Positions 20,256-28,441 of a stretch of 64,000 bases of DNA are shown one piece after another. The first letter of the stretch is position 1. The number at the start of each line of letters is the position of its first letter. A program made the position numbers and the translations under genes. This DNA is from Flavonifractor sp. An10. Its GTDB lineage: Bacteria; Bacillota; Clostridia; Oscillospirales; Oscillospiraceae. Under the pieces are notes generated by a model. That model worked only from the letters and a program-made list of their open reading frames with translations, searched no databases and was not told the origin of the DNA. The stretch covers positions 1 through 64,000 of the forward strand of contig NZ_NFMB01000008.1 of the NCBI RefSeq assembly GCF_002161215.1, written 5' to 3'.

Positions 20256-20495
20256 ATGCTGACGCTGTTTACCCTCGGCATCATCTGCCTGGTGGCCGTG
20301 GTGGCCATCCCCGTGGTGTTGCTCATCATCGGCCTGCCCCTGATGCTGCTGCTGGGCCTGCTGCCCTGGCTGCTGCGGGTCGCCGGCGTGGTGCTGCTCA
20401 TCAAGGCCATCCTGGATCAGCCCACCCGGTGGGAGAACTTCCTGCCCGCCATCGCCGCCTTCGCCCTCTCCGTTCTGCTGGGCTGGATCTTCTGA
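20256..20495 (+). CDS. Small membrane protein, unknown function
   Basis: 79 aa with a strong AAAGGAGGA site before the ATG. There are two or three hydrophobic segments: 1-30, 33-50 and 60-79. The sequence is almost all Leu, Ile, Val, Ala, Gly and Pro with a short polar stretch (DQPTRWEN). I do not recognise a family. It is isolated between the purL terminator and a repeat region. Confidence 0.6.
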   Translation: MLTLFTLGIICLVAVVAIPVVLLIIGLPLMLLLGLLPWLLRVAGVVLLIKAILDQPTRWENFLPAIAAFALSVLLGWIF

Positions 20496-20548
20496 GCCCG
20501 TGCCGGCGATGTGGGACATCCCCCGGCGGGTGCGGCTTTCCGGCCTTC

Positions 20549-20908
20549 TGTAGGGCGCGGCATCCCTGACGCGCCGCTTTTTACCGGGGTGTCCACCCCT
20601 CGCAGGGCGCGCCTGCGCGGCGGGCGCACCGCTTTTGCTGTCAAAAGCGGTGGGAAAACCACCAGGGCCTGCGGGCCCTGGACCCGGAGTCCATGGCGGC
20701 GGTGCGCTGTACGGACAGAGCAGAGACCGGGCCAGCATTGCCGCCCGTTCTATCGGCACTCACGTTACAGGCGCTGCCGCGCCTCGGGTTGCACGCATCG
20801 GGATTACCCTGCAAGCCCTGAAAGTTGTTGCGCTGTGCCAACTTGGCCCGCTGGGCCGCCATCGGTGCTGTGCCTCCGAACTGCACTGGCGGCCGCGGCG
20901 GCGTTTTT
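20549..20908 (+). repeat. Composite repeat D, copy 1
   Basis: About 360 bp with the same order of blocks as 25381-25798: a TGTAGGG hairpin, a GCACCGCTTT...AAAGCGGTGGGAAA hairpin, a CGGCGGTG-GCTGTAC block, and the shared phrase ACAGGCGCTGCCGCGCCT followed by GGGTTGC and a GGCCCGC-GGGCCGCC segment. Frames through it are open because of high GC, but they shift between the copies, so I do not call a gene. No protein-coding gene is seen from 20496 to 21073. Confidence 0.6.
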
Positions 20909-20910
20909 GC

Positions 20911-21076
20911 TAGGGCTTGTTTGAAAATTGGCGATGTGTCCAGCGGCGAGGAATTTTGGGCCGCTGGCAAGCAATTTTTTCGCAGGAATCCTGACGGATT
21001 TCAAGGAAAAATTGCGCCGTCCAGGGGGCAAAAGGCCCGCCGATTGGGCATGTTGACATGTTTCAAACATGCCCTA
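20911..21076 (+). repeat. Element C, copy 1 (MITE-like, TA-flanked)
   Basis: 166 bp, about 85-90% identical to 61381-61544 in the same orientation. Ends are imperfect inverted repeats (TAGGGCTTGTTTGAAAA at the left, TTTCAAACATGCCCTA at the right). The last 75 bp are almost unchanged between copies (a GGATTTCAAGGAAAAATTG segment and GGCCCGCCGATTGGGCATG). TA at both ends suggests TA target duplication, as made by IS630/mariner-type transposases. None is encoded here. The terminal CTA is the stop codon of the adjacent minus-strand gene. Confidence 0.7.
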
Positions 21077-21334
21077 GGGCAGCCGCTCCGCCCGCAGAGC
21101 GCCGCCGCTGCCGGTGACGCCATAAAAGGCGTACTCGCCGGGCTTCAGGGTGGAGGCGGCCAGGGCGGCGCGCACGGCGTCCAGATCCTCTGGCTGGAAG
21201 CGCACCGCGATGCCGCAGCCCAGGGAGATCTCCCGCAGCACCGGCATGGTGAGCACATCCGCCACCCCCCGGAGCACCTTCTGGGCGTAGATGGCCCCGT
21301 AGGTGGAGGTGAAGGTGATCACGCCGTAGTCCAT
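21074..21334 (-). CDS. DUF3343-family putative Se/S carrier-like protein
   Basis: 86 aa. It begins FTSTYGAIYAQKVL and has a CGIAVRF segment, both typical of the DUF3343 family. That family is usually encoded next to YedF or other selenium/sulfur trafficking genes. The start ATG overlaps the YedF stop by one base (TAATG), so the two are translationally coupled. The TAG stop lies in the terminal repeat of element C, so the natural C-terminus may have been altered by insertion. The biochemical role is unproven. Confidence 0.75.
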   Translation of the reverse strand: MDYGVITFTSTYGAIYAQKVLRGVADVLTMPVLREISLGCGIAVRFQPEDLDAVRAALAASTLKPGEYAFYGVTGSGGALRAERLP

Positions 21335-21930
21335 TACAGGGAGATCACCTTGCCCGCCTTCTGCATGCGGGTGACAATGTCGTACATGTTGCTCACCGTG
21401 CCCACCCGGAGCCGGTCGGTGAGGCCGTAGAAGTTCAGGCAGGTGCCGCACACCAGAATCTCCACCCCGGCGGCGGACAGGGCCTTCAGGTGCTCCACGA
21501 CCTGCTCGTCCAGGGTGGGCAGCTTGACCCCGGCGTTCATGAAGAGCACCGCCCCCGGCTTGTCCTCCCCCTGGGAGAGGGTGTAGAAGAACATGCGCAT
21601 CAGGTTGGTACCCAGCTCCCGGTCGCCGTCGCCGATGATGTCCCGGCCCACAAACACCGCCCAGTCGCCGCCGGGGGCGGGCAGGGGGGAGTTGACCGCC
21701 TCCTCGCAGGCGGCGCAGCCGGTGCGGGTGAACGTGACAGAGAACACGCCCTCCGCCTCGGCGGCGGCGGCGTCAAAGCCCTGGTTTTCCGCTAAACGCT
21801 TCAGGTTTTCCACCGCCGTGGTGTTGTCCACCAGGACGGTGAAGGTGCTCTCTCCGGCGGAGATGGCTTTCTTTGCCATGATCACTGGGGTGGGGCAGGC
21901 CTTGCCCCGGGCGTCGATGATGGGAGACAT
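21334..21930 (-). CDS. yedF: YedF-type sulfurtransferase-like protein (selenium metabolism)
   Basis: 198 aa. An N-terminal TusA-like domain (about 1-75, DARGKACPTPVIMAKK, active CPxP cysteine) is followed by a linker with CAAC and a DsrE-like C-terminal domain (VFVGRDIIGDGDRELGTNLMRMFFYTL, then CGTCLNFYG). The family is linked by genome context to selenium use. It may shuttle reactive sulfur or selenium. The start at 21930 follows AAAGGACG. No selD, selA or selenoprotein gene is in the window. Confidence 0.83.
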   Translation of the reverse strand: MSPIIDARGKACPTPVIMAKKAISAGESTFTVLVDNTTAVENLKRLAENQGFDAAAAEAEGVFSVTFTRTGCAACEEAVNSPLPAPGGDWAVFVGRDIIGDGDRELGTNLMRMFFYTLSQGEDKPGAVLFMNAGVKLPTLDEQVVEHLKALSAAGVEILVCGTCLNFYGLTDRLRVGTVSNMYDIVTRMQKAGKVISL

Positions 21931-21961
21931 GGGCTCACGTCCTTTCCTGTTCGGTAAGGCC

Positions 21962-21991
21962 ATTATAACGCCGCAGGGGCCAAAATGTAAA
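21962..21991 (-). promoter_or_regulatory. Predicted promoter of yedF-DUF3343
   Basis: Minus strand TTTACA, 18 bp, TATAAT. Transcription would start about 25 nt before the yedF ATG. Confidence 0.6.
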
Positions 21992-22005
21992 GAATTCATG
22001 AAGAA

Positions 22006-22035
22006 AGCGGAAGCCTGCCCGGCTTCCGCTTTTTT
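22006..22035 (+). terminator. Hairpin with T-run in the yedF/ftsW divergent region
   Basis: AGCGGAAGCC, TGCCC, GGCTTCCGCT then TTTTTT. No plus-strand gene precedes it, so it may insulate the downstream ftsW-like gene from stray transcription. An extended -10 (TGGTATACT, 22050-22058) follows. Confidence 0.6.
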
Positions 22036-22091
22036 ACCGCCCGGATTTGTGGTATACTGGGTTGCGAATTTCCCGGAAAGGAGGCGGACAA

Positions 22092-23870
22092 GTGGATCTG
22101 CTCTTACAGTGGCTGACGGACAACCCCCAGTTCTGCGGCTGGTTCACCACCCTGGTGCGGTTTCTGTTTCCCATACTGGCCCTGATGATCCTGATCCGAA
22201 CCATCCACTCCCTGCTGATGGTGCCCTGCCTGCCGGAGGTGTGGGCCTACCTGACCCTGCCCAACGGCGCCCAGGAGCCGCTGACCCACTGGGAGAACAT
22301 CCTGGGCCGGGGCGGCAACTCCGACGTAATCCTCAACTACCCGGTGGTGTCCCGGCAGCACGCGGCCCTGATCCGCCGGGAGGACGACACCTGGACGGCC
22401 TACGACCTGGGCTCCAAGGGGGGCGTGACGGTGAACGGCAGGGCGGTGGCGGACTCCGCCCCCGTCCAGTACGGAGACGTGATCGGCCTGGGGGGCGTGG
22501 AGACGGTGCTCCTCCCCCTCTCTCCCGAGGAGAAGGCCCAGCGCCGCCAGCGCCGGCGGGCCTACCGGCCCGTGTCCCCCTGGCTGGGGCTGATCCTCCT
22601 CACCGTCTTCCAGGTGCTTACCGCCGTACAGCTCACCATCAGCGAGGGGGCCAACGCCACGGCGGTGATCCCCCTGACCTTCCTGCTGCTGACGGGGGTG
22701 ATGTGGCTCTACTTCCTGGTGCTGCGGGCCTGCCGGCAGGTGGGCTTTGAGATGGAGACCATCGCCTTCTTCCTGTCCACCCTGTCCCTGGCGGTCACCG
22801 CCTCCTCCAACACCGGGGCGCTGCTCAAGCAGTTTTTGTGCGTGGCTATGGGCCTGGCCGGCTTCCTGGTGCTGGGCGTCTTCCTGCGGGATCTGGATCG
22901 TGCCAAAAAGATCCGCTGGCTTATGGCCGGGGCGGCCATGGCCCTGGCGGCGGTCACCCTGCTGCCCGGCGTGCCCACCCAGTACGGCGCGGCCAACTGG
23001 CTCACCATCGCGGGGGTGTCCGTCCAGCCGTCGGAGCTGGCGAAGATCTGCTACATCTTCGCCGGGGCCGCCACCCTGGAGCGGCTCTTCCACAAGCGGA
23101 ACCTGGGGCTGTTCATCCTGCTCACCGGCGTATGCCTGGGCTGCCTGGCCCTGATGAGCGACTTCGGCACCGCCGCCATCTTCTTTGTCACCTTCCTGGT
23201 GATCGCCTACCTCCGCTCCGGCGACTGGGCCACCCTGGCCCTGATCTGCGGCGGCGGGGTGTTCGCCGTGCTCACCGTGCTCTCCCTCAAGCCCTACATC
23301 CTCCGCCGCTTCGCCACCTGGGGCCATGCCTGGCAGAACGCCTCCACCGGCAGCGGCTACCAGCAGACCCGCACCATGGCCTCCGCCGCCTCCGGCGGGC
23401 TGGTGGGGGTGGGCCCCGGCGAGGGCTGGCTCCACAACGTGGCCGCCGGGGACACCGACCTGGTGTTCGGCATGCTGTGCGAGGAGTGGGGGCTGATCAT
23501 CGCCCTGCTGGCGGTGGGCTCGGTCATCACCCTGGCGGTGTTCGCCGTCCGGGCCTGCCGGGCGGGGCGGAGCTCCTTCTACGTCATCGCCGCCTGCGCC
23601 GCCACCTCCATGATGGTGTTCCAGACCTGCCTCAACGTGTTCGGCGCGGTGGACATCCTCCCCCTCACCGGCGTCACCTTCCCCTTTGTGTCCAACGGGG
23701 GCACGTCCATGATCTCCTCCTGGGGGCTGCTGGCCTTTTTGAAGGCCACCGACACCCGGCCCAACGCCAGCTTTGCCATCCGGCTGCCCTCCCGGCGGGA
23801 GGATCGGAAAAACGCCGCCCTGGCCCCCCAGGCCGGGGAAGAATGGGAGGCGGACTATGAAGAAAATTGA
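22092..23870 (+). CDS. FHA domain fused to FtsW/RodA/SpoVE-type glycosyltransferase
   Basis: 592 aa. A GTG start has AAAGGAGG. After an N-terminal membrane helix (20-45) comes an FHA domain (about 65-140) with the phosphothreonine-binding residues G72-R73, S87, H90 and N115-G116. Then about ten membrane segments of the SEDS family follow, with the motifs SELAKI and SNGGTSMI. SEDS proteins polymerise lipid II with a class B PBP, and such a PBP follows with a 14-bp overlap. The FHA domain suggests control by Ser/Thr phosphorylation, and a Hanks kinase is encoded at 8.2-10.1 kb. The link to that kinase is inference. Confidence 0.88.
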   Translation: MDLLLQWLTDNPQFCGWFTTLVRFLFPILALMILIRTIHSLLMVPCLPEVWAYLTLPNGAQEPLTHWENILGRGGNSDVILNYPVVSRQHAALIRREDDTWTAYDLGSKGGVTVNGRAVADSAPVQYGDVIGLGGVETVLLPLSPEEKAQRRQRRRAYRPVSPWLGLILLTVFQVLTAVQLTISEGANATAVIPLTFLLLTGVMWLYFLVLRACRQVGFEMETIAFFLSTLSLAVTASSNTGALLKQFLCVAMGLAGFLVLGVFLRDLDRAKKIRWLMAGAAMALAAVTLLPGVPTQYGAANWLTIAGVSVQPSELAKICYIFAGAATLERLFHKRNLGLFILLTGVCLGCLALMSDFGTAAIFFVTFLVIAYLRSGDWATLALICGGGVFAVLTVLSLKPYILRRFATWGHAWQNASTGSGYQQTRTMASAASGGLVGVGPGEGWLHNVAAGDTDLVFGMLCEEWGLIIALLAVGSVITLAVFAVRACRAGRSSFYVIAACAATSMMVFQTCLNVFGAVDILPLTGVTFPFVSNGGTSMISSWGLLAFLKATDTRPNASFAIRLPSRREDRKNAALAPQAGEEWEADYEEN

Positions 23871-25215
23871 AAAACGGGCCCTGCTCTGCCTGCTCCTGGC
23901 CGGCGCCCTGCTGGCGGGCACGGTGCTGTTCGTGGGCCGCTTCCTGGTCAACGGCTCCTCCTGGGCCTCCTTCCTGCCGGTGTTCAGTGGGCAGCCCGCC
24001 ACCGGCCGGGTGCTGGATCGGGACGGGGATGTGCTCACCTGGGTGGATGAGGACGGGAAGCGCCGGTACTATGACGGGGCCACCGTGCGGGAGGCCACCC
24101 TCCACGCCGTGGGGGACGCGGAGGGCCGCATCGGCACCGGGGCCCTGGTGGCCTTCGCCGACAGGTTGTCCGGCTACAACCTGCTCACCGGCTCCTACTC
24201 CCCCCTGGGCCAGGGCAACGACCTCTACCTCACCCTGGACGCCCGGTACAACTATATTGCCTACCAGGCCCTGGGCGGCCGCAAGGGGGCGGTGGGGGTG
24301 TACAACTACAAGACGGGGGAGATCCTCTGCATGGTGTCCGCCCCCTCCTTTGACCCGGCCAATCCCCCCGACATCCAGGACGGGGACGAGCGGTACGACG
24401 GCGTGTACCTCAACCGCTTCCTCTCCGGCACCTTCACCCCCGGCTCGGTATACAAGACCGTCACCCTGGCCGCCGCCATTGAGAATATCCCCGATTTGTA
24501 CGACCGCACCTGGACGTGCACCGGCTCCACCACCGTGGGGGACGGCACCGTCACCTGCCCCTACGCCCACGGGGAGCAGGACATCTACGCCGCCCTGTCC
24601 AACTCCTGCAACGGGGTGTTCGCCCTCCTGGCCGACGAGCTGGGGGAGGACGTGCTGGCCCGGTACACGGAGAAAGCGGGGCTCACCGCCTCCTACTCGG
24701 TGAACGGCATCCGCACCGCCGCCGGCTCCTTCAGCCTGGACGGCCTCACCGCCAACGAGCTGGGCTGGGCCGGTGTGGGCCAGTACAACGACCTGGTGAA
24801 CCCCTGCGCCCTCATGGTGTACATGGGGGCCATCGGGGGCGGCGGCAGGGCCGCCGTGCCCGAGCTGATCCTGAAAACGGAGAACGCCCTGGGCCTGCCC
24901 TCCCTGCCCGCCTTCACCAAACAGACGGGCACCCTGATCGCCGCCGACACCGCCGAGCGCCTGGCGGACATGATGGGGCGCAACGTCACCGACCAGTACG
25001 GCTCCTCCCGCTTCCCCAACATGGACATCTGCGCCAAGAGCGGCACCGCCGAGGTGGGGGGCGGCAAGTCCCCCCACGCCTGGTTCGCCGGATTCCTCCG
25101 CAACGAGGACGCCCCCTACGCCTTCGTGGTGCTGGTGGAGAACGGCGGCTCCGGCGCCGACGTGGCCGGCGCCGTGGCCGCCCAGGTGCTGGACGCGGTG
25201 GTCAACGGGTATTGA
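23857..25215 (+). CDS. Class B penicillin-binding protein (transpeptidase)
   Basis: 452 aa. A membrane anchor lies at 8-30 and a short pedestal region follows (to about 120). The transpeptidase domain has all three motifs: SVYK at 197-200 (catalytic S197), SCN at 250-252 and KSG at 394-396. It resembles PbpA/PBP2-like partners of FtsW proteins and should cross-link the strands made by the SEDS enzyme encoded just upstream. The start at 23857 overlaps that gene by 14 bp. The C-terminus is short, with no PASTA domain. Confidence 0.9.
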   Translation: MKKIEKRALLCLLLAGALLAGTVLFVGRFLVNGSSWASFLPVFSGQPATGRVLDRDGDVLTWVDEDGKRRYYDGATVREATLHAVGDAEGRIGTGALVAFADRLSGYNLLTGSYSPLGQGNDLYLTLDARYNYIAYQALGGRKGAVGVYNYKTGEILCMVSAPSFDPANPPDIQDGDERYDGVYLNRFLSGTFTPGSVYKTVTLAAAIENIPDLYDRTWTCTGSTTVGDGTVTCPYAHGEQDIYAALSNSCNGVFALLADELGEDVLARYTEKAGLTASYSVNGIRTAAGSFSLDGLTANELGWAGVGQYNDLVNPCALMVYMGAIGGGGRAAVPELILKTENALGLPSLPAFTKQTGTLIAADTAERLADMMGRNVTDQYGSSRFPNMDICAKSGTAEVGGGKSPHAWFAGFLRNEDAPYAFVVLVENGGSGADVAGAVAAQVLDAVVNGY

Positions 25216-25380
25216 TTCCTGTGGGACACATGCCCGGTGGGGCGCGACGACTCGGCGCACCCAATGGGGCCCCCCGCGGCGACCCAACGGAGTGGTCGTC
25301 GTGGGGAGAGGAGGCCCAGCGGAGGGAATGAGCTTTCGCGTTTACGCGGAAGCGAATGATCCGCAGCTTGGGCCGACGAT
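25216..25380. other. Intergenic DNA with GC-rich palindromic patches
   Basis: No gene is seen. CGACGACT...GGTCGTCG bracket a GGGGCCCCCCGCGGCGACCC stretch, and 25332-25350 holds a CTTTCGCG/CGCGGAAG hairpin. The last 27 bases (AATGATCCGCAGC, TGGGCCGACG) recur at 25890-25915 just before another GTAGGG unit. Confidence 0.4.
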
Positions 25381-25798
25381 GTAGGGGCGACCTGTGGTCG
25401 CCCGCTGTTATCGGGGCTCCCCGGGGGCGGGCCTGCCCGGCCGGGGCACCGCTTTCTTTCCGAAAGAAAGCGGTGGGAAAGAAAGGGCCGGGGGTTCTTT
25501 TTTGAGGTGGCTTCGCGTTGATTTTCATCGAAGGTGCCCCCGGCACCTTCGACCCCCGGCGCCCCCCAATACGGGGGTTCACGGCGGCGGTGGGCTGTAC
25601 AGATCAGGCAAAAACCGGGCGTGCATCCACGCCCGGTTCCTTTTTGTGTCCGTCACAGGCGCTGCCGCGCCTTGGGTTGCCCGCGTCGATCACCCGGCAG
25701 GCCCTGACAGCGGCTGCGCTGTACCGACCGGGCCCGCCGGGCCGCCGCCGGTGCCATGCCGCTGAAATACTCTGGAGGGTGCGGCGGCGCACAGCACG
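25381..25798 (+). repeat. Composite repeat D, copy 2
   Basis: This has the same block order as 20549-20908. It begins with GTAGGGGCGACC-TGT-GGTCGCCC, then GCACCGCTTTCTTT/AAAGAAAGCGGTGGGAAA, an insertion carrying the ATCGAAGGTGCC hairpin, the CGGCGGTGGGCTGTAC block, a GGGCGTG-CATC-CACGCCC-type stem, and ACAGGCGCTGCCGCGCCT plus the GGCCCGCCGGGCCGCC segment. The pairing arms change between copies while pairing is kept. The function is unknown. Confidence 0.6.
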
Positions 25799-25813
25799 TT
25801 TGGGCCCTGCATA

Positions 25814-25940
25814 CCCGTAGGGCGGGGGCTTGCCCCCGCCGCCCGTTTCTCACAAGCCGCAGGTTCGGCGGGGAACCGGTGGCCCAGCAAATGATCCGCA
25901 GCCTGGGCCGACGCTGTAGGGGCGGATATCATCCGCCCGG
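25814..25940 (+). repeat. Two further GTAGGG hairpin units
   Basis: 25814-25845: CCCGTAGGGCGGGGG-CTTG-CCCCCGCC. 25915-25938: TGTAGGGGCGGAT-ATC-ATCCGCCC, preceded by the 27-base phrase also found before 25381. No gene is seen between 25216 and 26002. Confidence 0.5.
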
Positions 25941-26002
25941 AGCGGCCGGGCACAGGCCGCGGCTTCGGCAGGGAGAAAGAAGTCCAGCGGCAGGTACCCG
26001 TT

Positions 26003-26635
26003 CTACAGCTCCTCCAGGATGCCCCGCAGCAGCCAGGCGTGGGCGTCCGCCTCCCCGGACAGCTCCTCGTAGAGCTGCCGCAGGCAGGGGTCGGCGGTCT
26101 CCGCCGCCGCGGCCTGATAGGCGGCGGCCGACCGCTGCTCGGCCATGAACCGCTCCCGCAGGGCGGCGGCGAAGGGGGTACGGGAGGCGGGCCCGGCGGG
26201 CCGCTCTGCGGGCCAGTAGCGCACGCCGGAGATCAGGAAATAGGCGGTGGACAGCCGCTTGGCATGGCGGCGCTGGTCGGCGGCGATGGCGGAGAGGATT
26301 CGGCCGCTGTTCCCCTGGGCCCGGCGGGAGAGGGCCTGATAGCTCCGCCAGTCGGCCAGCGTCCTGTCCACAAACTGCTGGAGCTGGCCGCCGTAGATGG
26401 CCGAGGCCGCCCCCAGGCAGGGCACGTTGTGCTCCTCGCCCGCCACGGGTCGGCCTGGCGGGTCGGAGGCGGCCACGGCGGGCAGGGCCGGCGGGGCCTC
26501 CCGGACGGCGGGGGACGCGGCCGGCTCCGCCGGCAGGACGATGGGGCAGTCGGGGCGGGACTCCGGCATGACCCGCCGCCACACCCGCTCGAAGGTCTCC
26601 TGATCACACTGGCTGGAAAGATGCTCTTGTTCCAT
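26003..26635 (-). CDS. Ferritin-like helical-bundle protein
   Basis: 210 aa; ATG with AGGAGG 8 nt upstream. Residues 1-75 are a low-complexity Pro/Ala-rich head. The C-terminal part (about 85-210) forms four helices with the pattern of ferritin-like/rubrerythrin relatives: ADQRRHAKRLSTAYFLISG, AEQRSAAAYQAAAAE, and YEELSGEADAHAWLLRGILEEL with E-x-x-H spacing. A metal or stress role would be expected, but the set of Glu/His ligands is not complete to my eye, so an iron site is uncertain. It is divergent from the SufC-SufB operon, which fits iron metabolism. Confidence 0.6.
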   Translation of the reverse strand: MEQEHLSSQCDQETFERVWRRVMPESRPDCPIVLPAEPAASPAVREAPPALPAVAASDPPGRPVAGEEHNVPCLGAASAIYGGQLQQFVDRTLADWRSYQALSRRAQGNSGRILSAIAADQRRHAKRLSTAYFLISGVRYWPAERPAGPASRTPFAAALRERFMAEQRSAAAYQAAAAETADPCLRQLYEELSGEADAHAWLLRGILEEL

Positions 26636-26705
26636 GGACAGCGCCTCCTGACGATTTGAATTCACCTTATCCTATGCGAATAGTGTAATTTTTGCCCCGG
26701 CAGGG

Positions 26706-26734
26706 TTGTATTTTCCAGCACGCCATGATAAAAT
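26706..26734 (+). promoter_or_regulatory. Promoter of the sufC-sufB operon
   Basis: TTGTAT, 17 bp, TAAAAT, then a leader of about 35 nt to the sufC ATG. No clear Fur- or IscR-like box stands out. Confidence 0.65.
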
Positions 26735-26777
26735 AACACCCTGTAAAGCAAGCCATGTTACAAAGGAGCGACAGCCA

Positions 26778-27515
26778 ATGCTGGAGATCAAGCATCTCAG
26801 CTACCAGGTGGAGGACGAGACCGGCGGGGAGCTGGGCATCCTCAACGACGTATCCCTCACCGTAGCCGACAACCAATTCGTGGTGATCACCGGCCCCAAC
26901 GGGGGCGGCAAGACCACCCTGGCCAAAGCCATCATGGGCCTGGTGCGGCCCACGGGGGGCACCATCTCCTGGAACGGCACCGACATCACCGATCTGGACA
27001 TCACCCAGCGGGCCCGGCTTGGGGTGAGCTACGGCTTCCAGCAGCCCCCCCGGTTCAAGGGGCTGAAGGTGCGGGATCTCCTGTCCCTGGCCTCCGGCAG
27101 GGAGAACCTGAAGCGGGAGGAGGCCTGTCAGTACCTGACCAAGGTGGGCCTGTGCGCCGGGGACTATATCGACCGGGAGGTGGACGCCTCCCTGTCCGGC
27201 GGCGAGGTCAAGCGCATTGAGATCGCCACCATCCTGGCCCGCAAGGCCGGGCTCATGATCTTTGACGAGCCGGAGGCGGGCATCGACCTGTGGTCTTTTG
27301 CCAAGCTGACCGAGACCTTCCAGGCCATCCATCAGCGGCGGGAGCACACCCTGATCATCATCTCCCACCAGGAGCGCATCATCAACCTGGCCGACGAGAT
27401 CGTCATGATCGGCGACGGCAAGATCCAGAAGCAGGGCCCCCGGGAGGAGATTTTCCCCGAGATCCTGGCCAACACGGCCTCTGGATGCAGTTATCTGACA
27501 GAGGGGGCGAACTGA
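26778..27515 (+). CDS. sufC: Fe-S cluster assembly ATPase SufC (SufC/SmsC type)
   Basis: 245-aa ABC ATPase. Walker A GPNGGGKTTL (about 39-48), ABC signature LSGGEVKR, Walker B LMIFDEPEAGID, switch H in IIISHQ. SufC powers the SufB scaffold that builds [4Fe-4S] clusters. ATG preceded by AAAGGAG. It is followed after 2 bp by sufB, and there is no sufS, sufU or sufD here. This is the reduced two-gene arrangement described for SUF-like minimal systems, so the enzyme may get sulfur from sulfide or an unlinked desulfurase. Confidence 0.88.
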   Translation: MLEIKHLSYQVEDETGGELGILNDVSLTVADNQFVVITGPNGGGKTTLAKAIMGLVRPTGGTISWNGTDITDLDITQRARLGVSYGFQQPPRFKGLKVRDLLSLASGRENLKREEACQYLTKVGLCAGDYIDREVDASLSGGEVKRIEIATILARKAGLMIFDEPEAGIDLWSFAKLTETFQAIHQRREHTLIIISHQERIINLADEIVMIGDGKIQKQGPREEIFPEILANTASGCSYLTEGAN

Positions 27516-27517
27516 AC

Positions 27518-28441
27518 ATGGATCAAGCGGAATGGAAGCTGCTGAAGGAGATCGCGGATCTGGAGAAGACCCCCCAGGGGGCCTACAACATCCGCCGCAA
27601 CGGGCAGCTGGACTCCCGGAACAGCACTGCCAACATTGAGATCACCACCAAGACCGAGCCGGGCAAGTCTGGCATCGACATCCACGTCAAGCCGGGCACC
27701 AAACACGAGTCGGTGCACATCCCGGTGATCATCAGCCAGACCGGCCTGAGCGAGCTGGTGTACAACGACTTCTACATCGGCGACGACTGCGACGTGGACA
27801 TCGTGGCCGGCTGCGGCATCCACAACACCGGCTGCGAGACCAGCCAGCACGACGGCGTGCACACCTTCCACATCGGAAAGAACTCCAAGGTGCGCTATGT
27901 GGAGCGGCACTACGGCGAGGGCCCCGGCACCGGCAGGCGGATCATGAACCCCCAGACGGTGGTGTACCTGGAGGAGGGGGCCTCCCTCAACATGGAGAGC
28001 GTGCAGATCCGCGGCGTGGACTCCACCAAGCGGGAGACCAAGGTGGTGGTGGGCCCCAACGCGGAGGCTGTGATCACCGAAAAGCTGCTCACCCACGGGG
28101 AGCAGACCGCCGAGAGCGACATGGAGATCATCCTGGACGGGGAGGGGGCCAGCGGCCGGGTGGTGTCCCGGTCTGTGGCCCAGGACAACTCCCAGCAGGT
28201 GTTCTACCCCAAGATGACGGGCAACGCCAAGTGCTTCGGCCACGTCCAGTGCGACTCCATCATCATGGGGGAGGCGAAAATCTCCTCCATCCCCGCCATC
28301 GTGGCCAACCACGTGGACGCCCAGCTGATTCATGAGGCCGCCATCGGCCGCATCGCCGGAGATCAGATCCTCAAGCTCATGACCCTGGGCCTGACGGAGC
28401 AGGAAGCGGAGGAGAAGATTCTTGACGGATTTTTACAGTAA
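27518..28441 (+). CDS. sufB: SufB/SufD-family Fe-S scaffold protein (short form)
   Basis: 307 aa, much shorter than the ~470 aa of classical SufB. It has the beta-helix core of the SufBD family (GCGIHNTGCETSQHDGVHTFHIG, VYLEEGASLNMESVQIRG, HVQCDSIIMG) and the conserved C-terminal helical motif (HEAAIGRIAGDQILKLMTLGLTEQEAEEKI) that contacts SufC. It lacks the long N-terminal domain. It forms the complex with SufC encoded 2 bp upstream. The thioesterase gene overlaps its end by 20 bp. Confidence 0.87.
   Translation: MDQAEWKLLKEIADLEKTPQGAYNIRRNGQLDSRNSTANIEITTKTEPGKSGIDIHVKPGTKHESVHIPVIISQTGLSELVYNDFYIGDDCDVDIVAGCGIHNTGCETSQHDGVHTFHIGKNSKVRYVERHYGEGPGTGRRIMNPQTVVYLEEGASLNMESVQIRGVDSTKRETKVVVGPNAEAVITEKLLTHGEQTAESDMEIILDGEGASGRVVSRSVAQDNSQQVFYPKMTGNAKCFGHVQCDSIIMGEAKISSIPAIVANHVDAQLIHEAAIGRIAGDQILKLMTLGLTEQEAEEKILDGFLQ

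Noticed and set aside
20511-21430. Several plus-strand frames in the repeat region 20.5-21.4 kb
   Set aside because: Frames shift between the two copies of repeat D, have no RBS, and run antisense into the DUF3343/yedF genes.
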